NCBI GenBank assembly: GCA_963792175.1
Contig: CAWBVG010000034.1
Span: forward strand, 62,001-126,000
From: CAWBVG01 sp963792175
GTDB taxonomy: Bacteria > Acidobacteriota > Vicinamibacteria > Vicinamibacterales > CAVVIG01
Length of the DNA stretch: 64,000 bases
Reading direction: 5' to 3'
Made by a program: the position numbers and the translations under genes. This document shows, piece after piece, positions 34,042 through 44,094 of the stretch; the first letter of the stretch is position 1, and every line of letters begins with the position of its first letter. Below the pieces are notes generated by a model. The model was not told the DNA's origin. It ran no database searches and saw only the letters and a program-made list of their open reading frames with translations.

Positions 34042-35709
34042 CCGCTCATTCTATCAATCGCGCTCATCCCAGCCCTGGCGGTGGGCTGTGTGCGTCCCGC
34101 GCGCCTCGCCGCGGATCTCGTCATCACGAATGCCAGTATCTGGACCGGCGACGCGCTTCAGCCCGACGCGAACGCCGTTGCGGTCATCGGCGATCGCATT
34201 GTCGATGTCGGCAGTTCGCGGGAGATCGACCGCTGGCGCGGGGCCGCGACGACCGTCATCGACGCGGAAGGGCGTCGGGTGCTGCCGGGCTTCAACGACG
34301 CCCACGTCCACCTGATCGACGGCGGTACAGCGCTCGACAACGTGAACCTGAAGGACGCCGCAACGCCGGCCGAATTCACCCGCCGAATCGCCGAGCGCGC
34401 GAAGACCAAGCCGGGAGAATGGATTCTCGGCGGCGAATGGGACGACCAGCGGTGGACGCCGGCCGAGCTCCCCACCAGGCATCTCATCGACGACGTCACG
34501 AACGGCACGCCGGTGTTCGTCACCCGCTACGACGGACACATGGCCCTCGCGAATTCGACGGCACTGGGCCGGGCGGGCGTCACCGAGATCACGCCGGATC
34601 CTCCCGGCGGCGCCATCGTCCGCGATGCGAACGGCTTTCCGACCGGCGTGCTCAAAGACGCCGCGATGGAGTTCGTCGCGCGGGTGATTCCCAAGATGAC
34701 CCCGGACGCGCGGCTGGCGGTCGTCAAACGGGCCCTTCGATACGCCGCCTCCGTGGGGGTGACGAGCCTGCAGGACATGAACCCGTCGTACGACGACATT
34801 GGGGTCTACGCGGAGCTTGCAAATCGCAACGAGCTGACCGCGCGGATCTACGCCGCCCCGCTCGAGCTCGGTTGGTACGACCAGGCGAAGCTCGGAGTGC
34901 ACCGGTCGTTCGGGTCGTCGTGGCTTCGGATTGGCGCGGTCAAGGGCTACGCGGACGGCTCGCTCGGGTCCACCACGGCCTATTTCTTTCAGCCGTACAC
35001 CGACGCTCCCCAGACGCGCGGGCTGCTCTCTGACGAAATGCAGCCGATCGACGACATGCGCATCAGGCTCATGGCCGCGGACCACGCCGGACTGCAGCTC
35101 TGCATGCACGCGATCGGGGACGCGGGCATCTCCGCGACTCTGGATCTCTACGCCGACGTCATCCGCGCCAACGGCGGGCGCGATCGCCGCCTTCGCATCG
35201 AGCATGCGCAACACATCGCGCCAAAGGACTTCGAACGGTTTGCGGCGATGAACGTGATTGCCTCCGTGCAGCCCTATCACGCCATCGACGATGGCCGATG
35301 GGCGGAACGGCGTATCGGCCCGGAACGGATCAAGACGACCTACGCCTTCCGGACGTTGATCGACAAGGGCGTCCGGCTGGCGATCGGGACCGACTGGACC
35401 GTCGCGCCGCTCAACCCGATGCTGACGTTGTACGCCGCGACGACGCGGGCGACGCTGGACGGCGCACATCCGGATGGCTGGGTTCCGGAACAGAAGATCT
35501 CGATCACCGAGGCGGTGCAGGCGTATACGAGCGGATCGGCCTTCGCCGAGTTTCAGGACACCGTGAAGGGCACGATTGTCCGCGGAAAGATTGCGGATCT
35601 CATCATTCTCAGCGACGACGTGTTCTCCATTCCGGCCGCGCGTCTGAAAGATGTCCAGGTGCTGACGACCGTCGCGGGTGGCAAGGTCGTCCATCAGCGC
35701 AGGCCCTGA
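34033..35709 (+). CDS. Exported amidohydrolase, YtcJ/AtzF-like (amidohydrolase 3)
   Basis: GTG 34033 opens VRHPLILSIALIPALAVGC, a lipoprotein signal with lipobox AVGC, then a metal-dependent amidohydrolase of about 535 residues: LPGFNDAHVHLIDGG (HxH metal pair), GEWDDQRW, KGYADGSLGSTTAYF, HAIGDAGISATLD, RIEHAQHI and IGTDWTVAPLNP. Likely acts on imides or formamides in the periplasm. The stop overlaps the glycosyltransferase start. No frame breaks. Confidence 0.88.
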   Translation: MRHPLILSIALIPALAVGCVRPARLAADLVITNASIWTGDALQPDANAVAVIGDRIVDVGSSREIDRWRGAATTVIDAEGRRVLPGFNDAHVHLIDGGTALDNVNLKDAATPAEFTRRIAERAKTKPGEWILGGEWDDQRWTPAELPTRHLIDDVTNGTPVFVTRYDGHMALANSTALGRAGVTEITPDPPGGAIVRDANGFPTGVLKDAAMEFVARVIPKMTPDARLAVVKRALRYAASVGVTSLQDMNPSYDDIGVYAELANRNELTARIYAAPLELGWYDQAKLGVHRSFGSSWLRIGAVKGYADGSLGSTTAYFFQPYTDAPQTRGLLSDEMQPIDDMRIRLMAADHAGLQLCMHAIGDAGISATLDLYADVIRANGGRDRRLRIEHAQHIAPKDFERFAAMNVIASVQPYHAIDDGRWAERRIGPERIKTTYAFRTLIDKGVRLAIGTDWTVAPLNPMLTLYAATTRATLDGAHPDGWVPEQKISITEAVQAYTSGSAFAEFQDTVKGTIVRGKIADLIILSDDVFSIPAARLKDVQVLTTVAGGKVVHQRRP

Positions 35710-37290
35710 TGCGGCGCCCGGCGCCGACAACGACGGCCGCGGCGCTCCTGGCATTCACCGTCCTGTACATGTCGATCACCTTCGGGTCGACGGTTGCCGG
35801 CGGCGCCGATCAGTACAGCTATGTGACGCAGGCGGGTCTCTGGCGCACAGGGACGCTGCAGATTCACCAGGACATCGTGCGCGACTCGCCATGGCCTGGC
35901 GCGGCCGAGACGTGGACGCCAGTCGGCTTTCGGACGATCCCCGGGGATCAAGGGGCGATTGCGTCGGTGTACCCGCCCGGACTGCCGCTGTTGATGGCGC
36001 TGTTCCAGATCGTTGCCGGGTTATGCGGCGCGTTTCTGGTCGTGCCGATCTGCAGCGCGCTGACCGTCTGGCTGACGTACCTGCTGGGCCGCCGGTTGTT
36101 CGACGCGTCAAGGCTCGCGCTGATCGCGGCGGTGCTGATCGCCGCGAGTCCGGTGTTCCTCTATCAGATCATGAACGCGATGAGCGACGTGCCGGCCACG
36201 GCGGCGTGGACGCTCGCGCTGCTCCTGGTCGTGTCGGATCGGCCGCTGCTGTCTGGCCTCGCTGCCGGAGCGGCGATCCTGATCAGGCCGAATCTCGCGC
36301 CGGTGTCCGGAGTGTTCGTCCTGTGGCTGGCCGTCACCAACCGCGCCTCGGTCTGGCGTTTCGCGGCCGGCCTCGCGCCAGCGGTGGCCGCCGTGCCGTT
36401 GGTGAACTGGCGCATGTACGGATCGCCGCTGACCAGCGGATATGGGGAGCTCGGTCAGTACTACGCGTGGGGATACGCGCTCGACAACCTTCGCCGTTAT
36501 CCAGTCTGGATGGTCGACACACAGACGCCGCTTGTCCTGTTGGCGCTTGGTCTGTTCGTGGCGCCGGCCTGGCTCCCGCGCCCGCGCGTCCCGCATCTCC
36601 AGATGCTCCTCGGCGGCTTCATCGGCACGCTGTTCCTGTCGTACTTGTTCTACACGCCGTTTGACGCGTGGTGGTTCCTGCGGTTCCTGCTGCCGATGTG
36701 GCCCGCGATCATGGTGCTGACGGCAGCGGCGCTGGAGGCGATCGCGCAGCGACGGACGGGCCAATGGTCATCGGTCGTCGTGTGGGCCATCGTGTTGGCT
36801 GTCGGCTGGCGCGGTATACGGCTGGCTGCCGAGCGCAGCGCCTTCGATCTGGGGTGGGGCGATCGGCGGTACGTGAACGTCGCGCGATTCGTGGCGGAGC
36901 ACACGGAGCCGGATGCGGTGGTTCTCTCGAGGCAGCACAGCGGATCGATCCGTCACTATACCGGCCGTCTGACGCTTCGCTTCGACACGCTCGACCGCGC
37001 CGCCCTCGACCGCGCGATCGCGTTTCTTCAGTCCTCGGGGCGGCCGCCGTACCTCGTCCTCGACGGCGACGAGGTGCCGATGTTCCAGGCGCGGTTCGCG
37101 CGGTCGCAGCCGACTGGCGGCCCTCGACCGGGCCCCGCTTGCGACGCTGGCGGCGCCGGCCATTCTCGTTTTCGATCTGCGGGAGCCCGCGCGCACCGAT
37201 GCGCCACTCGCGATCTCGACGCTCAGTTCGCGACCTGGTTGGCGATGCACGGAGCCTCCGATCTGGCCGCCGCTTCTGCGGCTCAAATAG
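35709..37290 (+). CDS. Polytopic glycosyltransferase, GT39/PMT-like (one frame disruption)
   Basis: ATG 35709 overlaps the preceding TGA. The protein has about ten membrane helices with a large periplasmic loop (GGADQYSYVTQAGLW, where the Asp near residue 34 fits the GT-C catalytic position) and the VYPPGLPLLMALFQ motif. GT-C enzymes use polyprenyl-phosphate sugars to glycosylate lipids or proteins outside the membrane. A one-base slip near 37120 brings in the final 55 residues (LDRAPLATLAAPAILVFDLR...) ending at TAG 37288. A sigma-54 promoter for the next gene starts 10 bases later. Confidence 0.82.
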
Positions 37291-37300
37291 CTCTGCCGCG

Positions 37301-37316
37301 TGGCAAGCGGCTTGCA
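37301..37316 (+). promoter_or_regulatory. Sigma-54 (RpoN) promoter, -24/-12 type
   Basis: tggcaagcggcttgca matches the consensus TGGCACG-N4-TTGCA at all fixed positions except one (C to A), with exact spacing. It starts 10 bases after the glycosyltransferase stop and about 130 bases before the REC-GGDEF-EAL start. Confidence 0.7.
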
Positions 37317-37382
37317 CTTTTTGGTCGTCACCCCAGCAAACCGTCAGGTTTCACGACGGGTCTTGCACGCGGCTGCACGAAG

Positions 37383-37401
37383 CTGTTGGTTTTTCCAACA
37401 G
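37383..37401 (+). other. Hairpin in the leader of the REC-GGDEF-EAL gene
   Basis: ctgttgg, five T bases, then ccaacag form a perfect 7-bp stem, 48 bases before the start codon at 37449. It could affect transcript stability or translation. It does not show a c-di-GMP riboswitch consensus. Confidence 0.4.
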
Positions 37402-37448
37402 TCACCCGCGTTGCGACGGTCCGATGTCGTGGTTCGGAGGTTTGGGGA

Positions 37449-39145
37449 ATGACGCCACTGCGATTGCTGCTGATCGAAGACTCGGAGAACGACGCGCTGC
37501 TCGTCGTTCACGAATTGACTCGCGCGGGATTCACCGTCACGCTCGAGCGCGTGGAGAGCGCCGAAGCCCTCGCGGACGCCCTCGAGCGCGAGCACTGGGA
37601 TCTCGCGATTGCCGACTACACGATGCCGCAGTTCAGCGGGACCGCCGCGCTGCAGCTGCTGCGGCAATACGACCCCGACATGCCGTTCATCTTCGTGTCA
37701 GGCACGATCGGCGAGGACATCGCTGTCGCGGCGATGAAAACCGGCGCGCACGACTACATCATCAAGGGCCATCTGAAACGCCTCGGCCCGGCGGTCCAGC
37801 GCGAGCTGCGCGAGGCCGAAGGCCGCGTGTCGCGCAAGCGCGCGGAAGCGCGGCTCGAGCACATGGCGTATCACGATTCGCTGACGGATCTGCCGAACCG
37901 CGTGCTCCTGCACGATCGACTGCAGCAGGCGATTCTCACGGCGCAGCGGGACGCGCGAGTCGCTGTCGCTGCTGGTGCTCGATCTCGACGGCTTCAAGGC
38001 CATCAACGACTCGCTCGGCCATCATGCCGGCGACGGGCGCTGCAGGAGGTCGCGTGCCGCCTCCAGGCCCGCCTGCGCGATGTGGACACGGTGGCACGGC
38101 TCGGCGGCGACGAGTTCGCGCTCCTGCTGCCGCGGACCGACGCCGACGGCGCGATGCTCGCCGCGCGGAAGATCCTGTTGGATCTGGCACGGCCGCTGGT
38201 CGTCGAAGGCCATCAGGCGTTCATCGGCGCCAGCGTCGGCATCGCCTGTTTTCCGGACCACGGCGCCAATCCGGACGCGCTGCTGCAGCGCGCCGACATC
38301 GCGATGTACGTCGCGAAGAGCGGCGGGCTCGGCTGCGCCGTCTACGCCGCGGTCCGTGACAGCGAAGCGCACCACCAGCTGGCGCGCGTCACCGATCTCC
38401 GCGACGGCATCCACCGCAACGAGTTCTTCCTCGACTACCAGCCGGTGGTGAACCTGCAATCGGGCGAAGACGATGTACGTCGAGTCGCTCGCCCGCTGGA
38501 ACCACCCGCGCGAGGGGCGGCTGATGCCGGATCGGTTCATCGAGCTGGCGGAGCGCACCTGGCTGATCGAACCGCTGACGATGATCCTGCTGGAGAGGGC
38601 GCTCGCCGATTGGCGGGATCGATCCGCGCCTGGCGACGCGATCTCGATCGCGTTGAATCTGTCGCCGAAGAGCCTGCGCGATCCCGATTTTCCGACGCGG
38701 GTCGCGACGGCGCTGGACGTGCACGGCGCGTCGCCGTCCACGCTGGTGCTGGAAATCACCGAGAACGTCCTGATGTCTGATGCGCACGCAGTCGCTGACG
38801 TGTTTGAGGCAGCTGCACGAGATGGGCATCACGCTGGCGATCGACGACTTTGGCGCCGGCTATTCGTCGCTGAGCTACCTTCGGCGGCTCCCGGTCGACG
38901 TCCTGAAGATCGATCGCTCGTTCATCACCGGGCTGAAGGTGGGCGAGGACGCCATCGTACGCTCGACGATCGATCTCGCCCACGACCTCGGGTTGACCGT
39001 GGTGGCCGAGGGTGTTGAATCGAAAATGGAACGCGACCACCTGCGCGACCTCGCCTGCGACGCGGCGCAGGGGCGTTATCTCGCCGCGCCGTGCGCGCCG
39101 CTCGAGGCGCGCCGCCTGGTCATGGCCGGCGGCATGGGGGCGTAG
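37449..39145 (+). pseudogene. Response regulator with GGDEF and EAL domains (four frame disruptions)
   Basis: The receiver domain (MTPLRLLLIEDSENDALLVV, acceptor D56 in IADYTMP) is followed by a GGDEF domain (LLVLDLDGFKAINDSLGHH, RLGGDEFALLLP) and an EAL domain (QPVVNLQSG, MYVESLARWNHP, EITENVLMSD, IDDFGAGYSSL, LKIDRSFI, VVAEGVES). The EAL motif itself reads ESL. It would make and/or break cyclic di-GMP under phosphorylation control. Frame slips near 37955 (+1), 38035 (one base missing), 38470 (+1) and 38808 (+1) break the reading as sequenced, but all domains are complete when joined, so sequencing error is likely. The sigma-54 promoter at 37301 is well placed to drive it. Confidence 0.82.
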
Positions 39146-39175
39146 CGCCGCCGATTCCCAATGTCTAATTCCTCA

Positions 39176-40471
39176 TTACGCAGTCTGTGTGCTCCGAATG
39201 TAATAGAACATCGACGCGACGGCGATCACCAGCCCCTCGATCCTGAACTCCCGGAGCGTGGCGTTCGACAAGAGCCACACGATGACCATCGCCGCCAGCA
39301 GCGGAATCGCTGGTCCGCCCGGCAGCTGGAACGGCGCGCCGTCCGTCCGCACGTCCCTTCGCTGCAGCTCGTACGACGCGGCGACACACGTCAGGTACAA
39401 CGTCAGCGCCGCGACGTTGGCGAGGATCGCGAGCTGCGTGAAGCTGCTGCTCACGGCCAGCGCCGCGATCAGCACGGCGTAGACCGCGATCGCCACGTGG
39501 GGCGTGTGGAAGCGAGGATGCACGCGCGCGAGCGCTGCCGGCAGGACACCGTCTCGACCGAACGCGTAGAGCGAGCGCGGACTGCCCAGCATGTCACCGG
39601 CGACGTAGCCGAACATCGAGACGATGGCGCCGCCGATGACCAGCAGCCGGCCTCCGGATCCCAGAACGCGCGACGCCGCCTCAGCCAGCGGTGCGGACGC
39701 GAAGTCCGCGATCGCCGGCCCGAGCAGGCCCTGCGCGACCCGCTGGATCAGCAGATAGAGCGTCGTCGTGGTCGCGAGCGCGAGGAACAGCGCACGCGGC
39801 ACCGTGCGCGCCGGATCGCGCACTTCGCCGCTCGGCACCAGAGCGATCTCCACGCCGAGAAAGGCGAAGATCAGCACGATGGCGGTCCGGCCGAGCGCGG
39901 CGGGCGCAGGAAAGCCCGGAAACCTCACGTACTCGGGGTTGACCGACCACAGTCCGACAGCGACGAGAACGAACAGCGGCAGCAGCTTCGCGACCGTGGC
40001 TGTTTCGACGAGAAACGCACCGAACCTGACGCCGCGGACGTTCACGGCAGCCACTACCCCCATCAGCACAACCAGCAGCACGGCGCGCCCGGCGGGCGTC
40101 GCCGCGGGCGCCCAGATAGCCGCCACCGAACCCGCGAAGGCGCTGGCAACCGAGGCCACCGCGAACGCCGCCATCAGCTGATACAACACACCGGCGAGGA
40201 ATCCGATGAACGGGCCGAAGGCGACTCCCACGTACGCATACAACCCGCCGGTCAACGACACGCGGCTGCCGGCCGCGGCGAAGCACGAGACGATCAGGGC
40301 CATCAGCGCGGCACAGAGGACATAGGCGAGCGGCGCCGCGGCGCCAAGGCCGGCGGCGACCGCCGCCGGCAGCACGAAGATGCCCGCGCCGATCGTCGTG
40401 TTGACTATGCTCGCCGTCAGCGGGCGGACACCTAGCGCTTTTACCAGCGCCCCTTCAGATCGTGTCTGCAT
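39176..40471 (-). CDS. APC family amino acid permease
   Basis: 431 residues, 12 helices, no frame breaks. Helix 1 has TIGAGIFVLPAAVAAGLG, the unwound substrate-binding stretch of APC/LeuT-fold transporters, and later GEVRDPARTVPRALFLAL, typical of APC family members. It imports amino acids, polyamines or similar by proton symport. Convergent with the GGDEF-EAL gene over a 30-base gap. Confidence 0.9.
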   Translation of the reverse strand: MQTRSEGALVKALGVRPLTASIVNTTIGAGIFVLPAAVAAGLGAAAPLAYVLCAALMALIVSCFAAAGSRVSLTGGLYAYVGVAFGPFIGFLAGVLYQLMAAFAVASVASAFAGSVAAIWAPAATPAGRAVLLVVLMGVVAAVNVRGVRFGAFLVETATVAKLLPLFVLVAVGLWSVNPEYVRFPGFPAPAALGRTAIVLIFAFLGVEIALVPSGEVRDPARTVPRALFLALATTTTLYLLIQRVAQGLLGPAIADFASAPLAEAASRVLGSGGRLLVIGGAIVSMFGYVAGDMLGSPRSLYAFGRDGVLPAALARVHPRFHTPHVAIAVYAVLIAALAVSSSFTQLAILANVAALTLYLTCVAASYELQRRDVRTDGAPFQLPGGPAIPLLAAMVIVWLLSNATLREFRIEGLVIAVASMFYYIRSTQTA

Positions 40472-40496
40472 AGCCTGTGTCTCGCGCGAAGTGTCC

Positions 40497-40606
40497 CTGT
40501 CCGCGAAGGGACTTCCCTCGGATCCGAGCGAAGGCGGACTTGTCCGCCGAAGCTCCGGAGATCTTCGAGCGAAGGCGGACTGTACCTCATCTTTATCGGT
40601 CGCCGC
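40497..40606. repeat. Cluster of GCGAAGGCGGAC-type dispersed repeats
   Basis: Three related copies lie between the APC permease start and the DUF892-PRC start: gcgaagggacttccctcgg, gagcgaaggcggacttgtcc, and gagcgaaggcggactg. The segment ggcggacttgtccgcc is a perfect 7-bp hairpin with a TT loop. Confidence 0.7.
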
Positions 40607-40687
40607 ACGCCAGCGCCCGGCGCCGAATTAGTTGCGGAACGACGCTTGCGTACGCTCGATCGTCAGACCCTTTCAAGGGAGCATTCC

Positions 40688-41795
40688 ATGGCGATCGCGT
40701 CGCTGAAGGATCTCTACTTCGACGAATTGAGCGATCTGTATGACGCCGAAATGCAGATCATTCGCACGCTGCCCAGGCTTGCCGAGTCGGCGCATGCGCC
40801 CGAATTGCGAGAAGCGCTGCGCCACCACTGCGACGAGTCGCGGCTCCACCTCGAGCGGCTGGAACTGATCTTCACGCATTGGGGCGAGCGCCGCCGCGCC
40901 AAGCCGTGTGCAGGCCTCGCCGGGATTGTTCAGGAAGCCGACGATCGCCTGAATCAGGAAGCGACAGACGACGCCCGCGATGCCGGCATCATCGGCGTGG
41001 CGCAGCGCATCGAGCACTACGAAATGGCCGCGTACCGGCTGCGCCCGTGCGTACGCGCGCCGGCTCAACCGGGCTGATGAAGCGCGGCTGTTACAGGAAA
41101 CCCTCGACGACGAAGGACGCGCCGATCGCCGCCTGACCGAGATGGCCGAGGCGCACATCAATGACGACGCGCGATCGGAATGGGACATGCGCGAGCCGGC
41201 CGCGACCGGGCGGCTGAAATACCTGCCGCTCGAGAATCTCGAACAGAGCCGTCACCTGCGCGACCTCGCCATCCGCAACGAATCTGACGCCGAGCTTGGA
41301 CGTCTCGATGGTCTGGTCGCCGACAGCGAGTCCGGCGTCGCCCGATACGCGGTCGTCGATGGCGGCGGCCTGTTCTCGCGCCGGCGCTATCTGTTGCCGG
41401 TGACGATGATTCGCTACGACGAGTCGGCCCGCGTGCTGCGCGTCGACCTCGACGAAACGCTCGCCAGCCGCTATCCGGAGTTCGACCGCGACGAGTTCCA
41501 GGCGATGACCGAGCGCGATCGCCGCGGATACGAGATGCGGCTGCTGGAGTTCTTCCCGCGGACGCCGGTCGAACCCGGTCAGGGCGGCGCGGAGGCGGCG
41601 CCCCCGGAATGGCTGATGACGGGTGTCTGGGTGACGGTGCCGCCGCAGAAGGCGGAACGTCTCAGTCCGGACGCGCGAAGCTTCGCGAACGAGTTCGAGC
41701 CGGACCGCGAGCATGCGGTGGCGCGGGCCGGGGAACCGCCGCCGGTCCCTGGCGAAGAAGCCGACACGCCTCCGCCGGGCGACAAGATCAGGTAG
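40688..41795 (+). CDS. DUF892 (YciF-like) ferritin-like domain fused to a PRC-barrel domain (one frame disruption)
   Basis: ATG 40688 follows aagggag at 7 bases. The N-terminal 150 residues (MAIASLKDLYFDELSDLYDA, HHCDESRLHLERLELIF, GVAQRIEHYEMAAYGCARA) are a ferritin-like DUF892 helical bundle with the Glu/His metal ligands. The C-terminal half (RNESDAELGRLDGLVADSESG, YAVVDGGGLFSRRRYLLPV) is a PRC-barrel. A one-base slip at about 41036 (taccggctgc for tacggctgc) separates them. DUF892 proteins are stress-induced in enterobacteria; the fusion to PRC is unusual. Overlaps the convergent amine oxidase by 8 bases. Confidence 0.8.
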
Positions 41796-43131
41796 CGTGA
41801 ACGGCGGCGATCTCGGCGGCCGCCCGGCGGCCGCTTTCGACCGCGCCGTTCATGTAGCCCTGCCACTTGATGCTGGTGTGCTCGCCGGCGAAGAACAACC
41901 GCCCGCACGGGCGCGCGAGCCACGCGCGCAGCGACGGGTCGAACGACGGGGCGAAATACGCGTACCCGCCGCGCGACAACGGTTCCTGCTCCCACACGAT
42001 CTGACGCCACGCGCCGAGCTCCGCGCCGTCCGCCCCGAGCCACTCGAGCGCGCGCGCCAGTCCCTGCGGCCCTTCTTTCGCCACCATCGCCTGCGTGGCA
42101 TCGCTGGCGCCGCCGCCGGCGAGCAGCGACAGGATGCCCGGCGCGCCGCGTTGCTCCTCGTTGCCGTCCCAGACCGCGCCGAACGGGAGCGCCGATCCGA
42201 AGGCGCGCGCGCGCCCCGGTATCCGCCAGAAGCGCTTCGAGAACTGCAGCAGCGTTTTCGTCGCGCGGCCGTATTTCAGGTTGGCGATCGCGTCGTGCTG
42301 CTGCGCGGGCAGCGAGGGCATGAACGGAATGCGCCGGAGCGTGGTGGCCGGCAGGGCGAACACGGCGTAGTCGCAGCCGATCTGCGACACGGCGCGGCCG
42401 TTCTTCACGCTGACCCGGACGTTCTGGCCGCGGTGCGACACGGCGACGACTTCCGTGTTCAGGTGGAGGCGATCGCCCAGCGGTGCCGCCAGCGCGGCGG
42501 CGAGGCGATCGTTGCCGCCGTCGATGCGATACATCGACTGGAGCGTGGGTCCGTCGTCCGTGGCGAACTGATCGACGAGCGCGATGAGCGAGAGTTCCTC
42601 GGGGTCGGCCAGGAAGAACCCACGGAGGCCGGTGGCGGTGGCGCGCAGCTCGACGTCCGCGTTGATGCTGTCGAGCCAGGAGGCGACGGATTGGCGCGCG
42701 AGACGCGCGGCGATCGGCGAGTCCCACCGCTGTTCGCCCAGACGGTACGGGCGAGCCCAGTCGTCCAGGGCTTCTGCCAGCCGCGCCCACCCCCGCGACG
42801 CATCCCGCTCCACAATCTTCGCCTTGCCGGATCGATCGGCGCGGACGTACGAGAAGCCGCCGCGAAGGATGCGCGTCAACTTCAGGCCCAGCTCGCCCGC
42901 GAGCTCGCGGATCTCGTGCTGCGCCTCGTCGATCATGTCGCCGCCGGCTTCGGCGTGCTGCCGTTCGTCGAATCCGTCGCGGATGGTCCAGACCCGGCCG
43001 CCGACGCGGTCGCGCGCGTCGAAAACCGTCACGTCGGCGCCGAGCGCGGCGAGATCGTGCGCCGCTGAAAGCCCGGCCAGGCCGGCGCCCGCGACGACGA
43101 CCGATGCCCCGCCAAGAGTTGTCGCACTCAC
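41788..43131 (-). CDS. Flavin-containing amine oxidase family protein
   Basis: 447 residues, no frame breaks. FAD-binding dinucleotide fold VVVAGAGLAGLSAAHDLAAL, the DARDRVGGRVWTIRDG second motif, and the C-terminal RLFFAGEHTSIKWQGYMNG that closes the FAD site. Family members oxidise amines or desaturate carotenoid-like substrates. The substrate here is unknown. Confidence 0.9.
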   Translation of the reverse strand: MSATTLGGASVVVAGAGLAGLSAAHDLAALGADVTVFDARDRVGGRVWTIRDGFDERQHAEAGGDMIDEAQHEIRELAGELGLKLTRILRGGFSYVRADRSGKAKIVERDASRGWARLAEALDDWARPYRLGEQRWDSPIAARLARQSVASWLDSINADVELRATATGLRGFFLADPEELSLIALVDQFATDDGPTLQSMYRIDGGNDRLAAALAAPLGDRLHLNTEVVAVSHRGQNVRVSVKNGRAVSQIGCDYAVFALPATTLRRIPFMPSLPAQQHDAIANLKYGRATKTLLQFSKRFWRIPGRARAFGSALPFGAVWDGNEEQRGAPGILSLLAGGGASDATQAMVAKEGPQGLARALEWLGADGAELGAWRQIVWEQEPLSRGGYAYFAPSFDPSLRAWLARPCGRLFFAGEHTSIKWQGYMNGAVESGRRAAAEIAAVHAT

Positions 43132-43175
43132 GCACTCACTGTACTCCCAACGCCGTTCGCGTGGAGTGGCTCTCA

Positions 43176-43213
43176 GCGGTCGGCTCAGCTATCAGCTATC
43201 AGCTGTCGGCTTT
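43176..43213. repeat. AGCTATC word repeat in a divergent promoter region
   Basis: ggctcagctatcagctatca followed by gctgtcggctttcggc lies in the 108-base gap between the divergent amine oxidase and rhodanese genes, close to the rhodanese start. Confidence 0.5.
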
Positions 43214-43239
43214 CGGCGAGAGCGCGGTAAACTTTGCGG

Positions 43240-44094
43240 ATGATTCCTCTGCTCCTGGCGCTGGCGGTTGGTTACGCGCACCCTGAACAGCTGGTGGAGA
43301 CGGACTGGGTCGCGGCGCACGCCGGCGACGCGAATGTCCGGGTCGTCGACATGCGATCCGCCGCGACCGCGTATCCCGCCGGCCACGTTCCCGGCGCGGT
43401 CTATCTTTCGCCGGTCGCGATCCGTGTCGCCGATCGGCCGCCGACGTTCCTGCCGACGCCGCAGGAGTTCGAGGCGCTGATGGCGAAACTGGGCATCGGC
43501 GACGCGACGCGCGTGGTCGTCTACGACGAACGCGGCGGCATCTATGCCGCGCGCCTCTGGTGGATTCTGAATTACTTCGGTCATCCGAACGTCGCGCTGA
43601 TGAACGGCGGCTGGGTGAAATGGACGGCGGAGCAGCGGGCGGCGGAGCAGGCCGCGCCGGTGCCGGCGGCCGCGCGCTTCACGGCGCGGCCTCAGCCGCG
43701 ATGGGTTGCGACGGCGGCCGACGTCGTGGGCGCCATCGACAAGCCGGGCGTGAAGATTGTGGACGCCCGAACGGCCGCGGAGATCGAGGGCAAGGATTTG
43801 CGCGGCATCAAGCGCGGCGGCTTCGTCGCGTCCTCGGTACCGGTGTACTGGGAAGACCTTCTCGATGCGCAGAAGCGAACGTTCAAGCCGGCTGACGAGT
43901 TGAAGCAAATCTACGAAGGTCGCGGCATCCTGGCGTCACACGAGGTCATCGCCTATTGCCAGGTCGGCATGCGCGCATCGGTCGACCTCTTCGCGCTGCA
44001 CCTGATCGGCTACGACAAGCTTCGCAACTACTACGGCGCATGGGAAGAGTGGGGCAATCGCGACGATCTCCCCATCGCGACTCAAAAGCAGTAG
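43240..44094 (+). CDS. Exported thiosulfate sulfurtransferase (two rhodanese domains)
   Basis: ATG 43240 opens a short signal peptide (MIPLLLALAVGYAHP). Two tandem rhodanese domains follow; the active one is the C-terminal with C240 in IAYCQVGMRAS (the persulfide-carrying Cys and anion loop). The first keeps VRVVDMRSAATAYPAGHVPGA but lacks the Cys. Periplasmic location is inferred. The stop TAG (44092-44094) is the first triplet of the inverted repeat at 44092-44198. Confidence 0.9.
   Translation: MIPLLLALAVGYAHPEQLVETDWVAAHAGDANVRVVDMRSAATAYPAGHVPGAVYLSPVAIRVADRPPTFLPTPQEFEALMAKLGIGDATRVVVYDERGGIYAARLWWILNYFGHPNVALMNGGWVKWTAEQRAAEQAAPVPAAARFTARPQPRWVATAADVVGAIDKPGVKIVDARTAAEIEGKDLRGIKRGGFVASSVPVYWEDLLDAQKRTFKPADELKQIYEGRGILASHEVIAYCQVGMRASVDLFALHLIGYDKLRNYYGAWEEWGNRDDLPIATQKQ

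Noticed and set aside
37317..37448. Cyclic di-GMP riboswitch in the leader of the GGDEF-EAL gene
   Set aside because: The leader has a simple T5-loop hairpin but none of the conserved GEMM tetraloop or receptor sequence that I can recognise.
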